A program made the position numbers and the translations under genes. Shown in pieces: positions 61,197 through 64,000 of a stretch of DNA of 64,000 nucleotides. A model generated the notes under the pieces. It had not been told where the DNA came from and did not search any database. It saw nothing but the letters and a program-made list of their open reading frames with translations. The DNA lies in assembly GCF_014649115.1 (NCBI RefSeq), contig NZ_BMSK01000002.1, positions 361,905 through 425,904 on the forward strand, given 5' to 3'. Numbering within the stretch: the stretch's first letter is position 1; every line of letters begins with the position of its first letter. This DNA is from Streptomyces eurythermus (GTDB taxonomy: Bacteria > Actinomycetota > Actinomycetes > Streptomycetales > Streptomycetaceae).

Positions 61197-64000
61197 CTAC
61201 CGGCGCAGTCGGCGGGTGCCCGGCAGGGGGAGCGTGACCGCGGCGGACAGCTCGGGGTAGCCGGGCAGCGCGGCGGCCAGTTCGGCCACCGTCGAGTGGT
61301 CGAAGAGCGCCCGTACCGGCACCTCCCGGCCGGTCGTCCCGCGCAGCCGCAGGGCGATCCGGCTGGCCAGCAGGGAGTGGCCGCCGAGGTCGAAGAAGTT
61401 GTCGTGCGCGCCGACCCGCTCCACTCCGAGGACCTCACGCCAAGCGCTCGCCACCGTCCGCTCCCCTTCGCCGCGGGGCTCGACGAACTCCAGCGCCCTG
61501 CCCTCCGGCTCGATCAGTGGCAGCAGCCGCCGGTCGAGCTTGCCGTTCGGGGTCAGCGGGAGCCGGGCAAGGGTGGCCCAGGCACTGGGGACCATGTGGT
61601 CGGGCAGGAGACGGCGCATCCAGGCTCGCAGGTCGGCGGGGTCCGGAGCGGCGTCGGGGTCGGCGGGCACGAGGTGGGCGGTGAGCCGCTCCTGGCCCGG
61701 ATCGCCCTGGACGGAGGCCGCGGCGTCGGCGACCAGTGGGTGCCCCCGCAACGCGGTCTCGAGCTCGCCGAGTTCGATCCGGTGCCCGTGCAGCTGGACC
61801 TGGTGGTCGCTGCGGCCCAGGTAGGTGATGGTGCCGTCGGGGTTGCGCCGGGCCAGGTCCCCGGTGAGGTAGAGCCGTCGGCCGGGGTGGCGGGGGTCGG
61901 GGTCGGGAACGAAGCGCTCGGCGGTCAGCGCGGGGCGGCCCAGGTAGCCGCGGGCCAGTTGGACGCCGGCCAGGGCGAGCTGGCCCGGGACGTTCAGCGG
62001 TTGCGGTGCGAAGTCGCGGTCCAGCACGTGCACCCGGGTGTTGGCGATCGGGGTGCCGATGGTGACGGGCTCGCCGGGCGGGCACGCGGTGGCCGTGACG
62101 TCGATGGATGCCTCGGTCGGGCCGTAGAGGTTGTGCAGCTGGACGCGGCCGGTGGCGGGGTGCCGGTGGAAGGCGGTGGCGAGGTCGTCGGGCAGCGCCT
62201 CGCCGCTGCACAGCACCAGGCGCAAGGGCTCCAGCGGGGTGCCGGGGGGCAGCGCGGTCAGGAACTCCCGGAGCACGGAGGGGACGAAGTGCAGGGCGGT
62301 GATCTCGTGACGGCTGATGGTCCGGGCGAGGTACTCGGGGTCGCGATGGCCGTCGGGCCGGGCGACGACCAGGGTCGCGCCGGTCGTCAGCGGCCAGAAC
62401 AGCTCCCAGACGGAGACGTCGAAGCTGAACGGCGTCTTGTGCAGGACGTGGTCGGTGCCGGTGAGCCCGTAGGTGTCCTGCATCCAGCGCAGCCGGTTCA
62501 CGATGCCCTCGTGGGTGGTGACCACGGCCTTGGGCCGGCCGGTCGAGCCCGAGGTGTAGATGACGTAGGCCGGGTGCAGCGGATCCACCCGGGGCGTCGC
62601 CCCGGCCTGGGCGGGGGCCTCGGCGGTGGCGGTCTCCTCGTCGACCAGCAGGACCTGGGCCCGGTGCGGCGGCAGGGTCGCGGCGAGCTCGGCGGTGCTC
62701 AGCACCACGGGGACCGCGGAGTCGTCCAGCATGTAGCCCAGGCGTTGGGCGGGGTAGTCGGGATCCAGCGGCAGGTAGGCGCCGCCCGCCTTGAGGACGG
62801 CCAGCAGCGCCACCGGCAGCTCCAGGCCGCGGTGCAGGCAGACGGCCACCACGGTCTCCGGGCCGACCCCGGCGGCCCGCAACCGTCGCGCCAGCTGCTC
62901 GGCACGATCGTCCAACTCGTGGTACTGGAGGTGCTGTTCCTCGAAGCGTACGGCCACGGTCGCCGGCGTGCGGGCGGCCTGCCGCGCGACCAGAGCGTGC
63001 AGCACCTCTCCCTGCGGGTACACCACCGAGGTCTCGTTCCATCCCTCCAGCAGGCCGCGTTCGCGCTGCGAGAGCAGCGAAGTCCCCGTCACGACGGCCT
63101 TCGTGTCGCGGCCGACCGCGCCCAGCAGCGTGGTGAAGTGCTCGGCCAGCACCGCCATGCTCTCCCGCTCGAAGAGCGCCGTGGCATACTCGATCACACC
63201 CGACAGCGAACCGTCGGACTGCTGGGTGAGCCGCAGCACCAGGTCGAACTTGGCGCTGTGCCAGGGCGTGGTCAGCGCAGTGGCCCGCACTCCGGCCCCG
63301 CTGAACTCCGCGGCGCTGTCCGGGTCGTGCAGCGAGAACATGGTCTGGCACAGCGGGTGGCGGGACAGGTCGCGTGCGGGTGTCAGCTCGTCCACCAGCC
63401 GCTCGAACGGCACGTCCTGGTGCGCGTATGCCCCCAGTGTCGTCTCCCGGACCCGGTCGACGGCCTCCTCGAAGGTCGGCTCGCCGGACAGGTCGGTGCG
63501 CAGCACCAGGATGTTGGCGAACAAGCCCAACAGGTCCCGCACTTCGGCCTGGTCGCGGCCGGTGACCTGGGTGCCTACGGTGATGTCGGTGCGGCCGGCG
63601 TGCTGGGACAGCAGCAGCTGGAACGCGGCCAGCAGCACCATGAACGGTGTCGCGCCCCGGGACCGTCCCCAGGCGATCAGCGGCTCGGCGATCTCGGCCG
63701 GCACGGTGAACGGCAGGCTGGCGCCGGCCGGGTCGAAGGCCGCCGGCCGGGGCCGGTCGGTGGCCAGCTCCAACGCGGTCGATCCGGCCAACGTTTCCCG
63801 CCAGTACCGAAGGTGACCGGAGAGCGCGGGACCGGAGTGCGTCTCGCGCTGCCATGCGGCGAAGTCCGCGTACTGAATCGGGAGGTCCGGCAGCGGATCG
63901 GCCCGTTCCTCGGCGAACGCCGAGTACAGCGCGCCGAGTTCGGAGGCCATGACGCCGATGGACCTGCCGTCGAAGGCGATGTGGTGCACCATCAGGACCA
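61197..64000 (-). CDS. NRPS (partial), …C-A(Ser)-T
   Basis: The gene continues past the right edge; 934 residues are visible. It contains the rear of a C domain (HHIAFDGRS, close to the edge), an A domain with TSGSTGRPKA and code DVWHLSLIDK (serine, an exact textbook match), and a T domain (DLGGHSLLAS near 61385) followed by a Pro-rich tail. No release domain, so the chain is handed on to the NRPS at 53511-59945. Separated from the SyrP-like gene by 221 bp, in which I see only that gene's ribosome site. Confidence 0.93.
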   Translation of the reverse strand, partial: VLMVHHIAFDGRSIGVMASELGALYSAFAEERADPLPDLPIQYADFAAWQRETHSGPALSGHLRYWRETLAGSTALELATDRPRPAAFDPAGASLPFTVPAEIAEPLIAWGRSRGATPFMVLLAAFQLLLSQHAGRTDITVGTQVTGRDQAEVRDLLGLFANILVLRTDLSGEPTFEEAVDRVRETTLGAYAHQDVPFERLVDELTPARDLSRHPLCQTMFSLHDPDSAAEFSGAGVRATALTTPWHSAKFDLVLRLTQQSDGSLSGVIEYATALFERESMAVLAEHFTTLLGAVGRDTKAVVTGTSLLSQRERGLLEGWNETSVVYPQGEVLHALVARQAARTPATVAVRFEEQHLQYHELDDRAEQLARRLRAAGVGPETVVAVCLHRGLELPVALLAVLKAGGAYLPLDPDYPAQRLGYMLDDSAVPVVLSTAELAATLPPHRAQVLLVDEETATAEAPAQAGATPRVDPLHPAYVIYTSGSTGRPKAVVTTHEGIVNRLRWMQDTYGLTGTDHVLHKTPFSFDVSVWELFWPLTTGATLVVARPDGHRDPEYLARTISRHEITALHFVPSVLREFLTALPPGTPLEPLRLVLCSGEALPDDLATAFHRHPATGRVQLHNLYGPTEASIDVTATACPPGEPVTIGTPIANTRVHVLDRDFAPQPLNVPGQLALAGVQLARGYLGRPALTAERFVPDPDPRHPGRRLYLTGDLARRNPDGTITYLGRSDHQVQLHGHRIELGELETALRGHPLVADAAASVQGDPGQERLTAHLVPADPDAAPDPADLRAWMRRLLPDHMVPSAWATLARLPLTPNGKLDRRLLPLIEPEGRALEFVEPRGEGERTVASAWREVLGVERVGAHDNFFDLGGHSLLASRIALRLRGTTGREVPVRALFDHSTVAELAAALPGYPELSAAVTLPLPGTRRLRR

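Overview
This 64 kb window is high-GC actinobacterial DNA, almost certainly from a Streptomyces. The coding bias, GTG/TTG starts, translational coupling by ATGA overlaps, SARP-type regulation and AdpA-like sites all point that way. It holds two natural-product gene clusters separated by decayed DNA.

Left arm (1-8.8 kb) is accessory DNA. It has a DNA-ligase scrap, a YCII/DGPF protein with its partner ECF42-type sigma factor, and two same-orientation copies of one IS5-like element (2018-2906 intact, 7190-8067 frameshifted). Between the copies lie a decayed formylglycine-generating-enzyme (FGE) relic, a large secreted NucA/NucB-type nuclease and a DUF6461 protein that may be its immunity partner. 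A platelet-activating-factor acetylhydrolase relic follows.

Middle (8.8-38.3 kb) is a complete nikkomycin cluster (nik of S. tendae, san of S. ansochromogenes). One leftward operon, nikI-J-K-L-M-N-O, builds the aminohexuronic-acid nucleoside: enolpyruvyl-UMP by NikO, the radical SAM enzyme NikJ, two 2-oxoglutarate oxygenases, an aminotransferase, a phosphatase, and a transporter fused to a P-loop kinase. A second leftward operon, nikA-G, builds the pyridyl part of the peptidyl moiety from lysine. The divergent rightward operon nikP1-P2-Q-R-S-T-U-V makes the imidazolone base from NRPS-bound histidine, salvages uracil, supplies glutamate mutase and couples the two halves (ATP-grasp NikS). The SARP/AAA regulator sanG closes the cluster. 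CGGCAAG heptads lie in both divergent promoter regions, and perfect AdpA-consensus sites lie upstream of sanG. Oddities are a nikN-nikO reading frame with no stop between the genes, and a NikH-position oxygenase paralogue that has lost its HxD iron ligands.

Spacer (38.3-43.7 kb) is mostly relics: a conserved-protein fragment, a TetX-like monooxygenase tail, a small coupled gene pair with a broken second gene, and a frameshifted CapA-type metallophosphatase. One intact cold-shock protein sits among them.

Right arm (43.7-64 kb, running off the edge) is a second, apparently uncharacterised NRPS cluster read leftward: an NRPS (…C-A-T, Ser), a SyrP-like oxygenase, an NRPS (C-A-T-C-A-T), and an NRPS (C-A-T-C-A-T-TE, Thr then Asn). 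An AsnO-type asparagine beta-hydroxylase ends the gene set, and an MFS exporter is inserted divergently. The last residue should be beta-hydroxy-Asn, and it is released by a thioesterase whose nucleophile is Cys (GWCGG) instead of Ser. Together with an atypical condensation domain after the Thr module, this makes the right-hand cluster the best candidate for new chemistry in the window.
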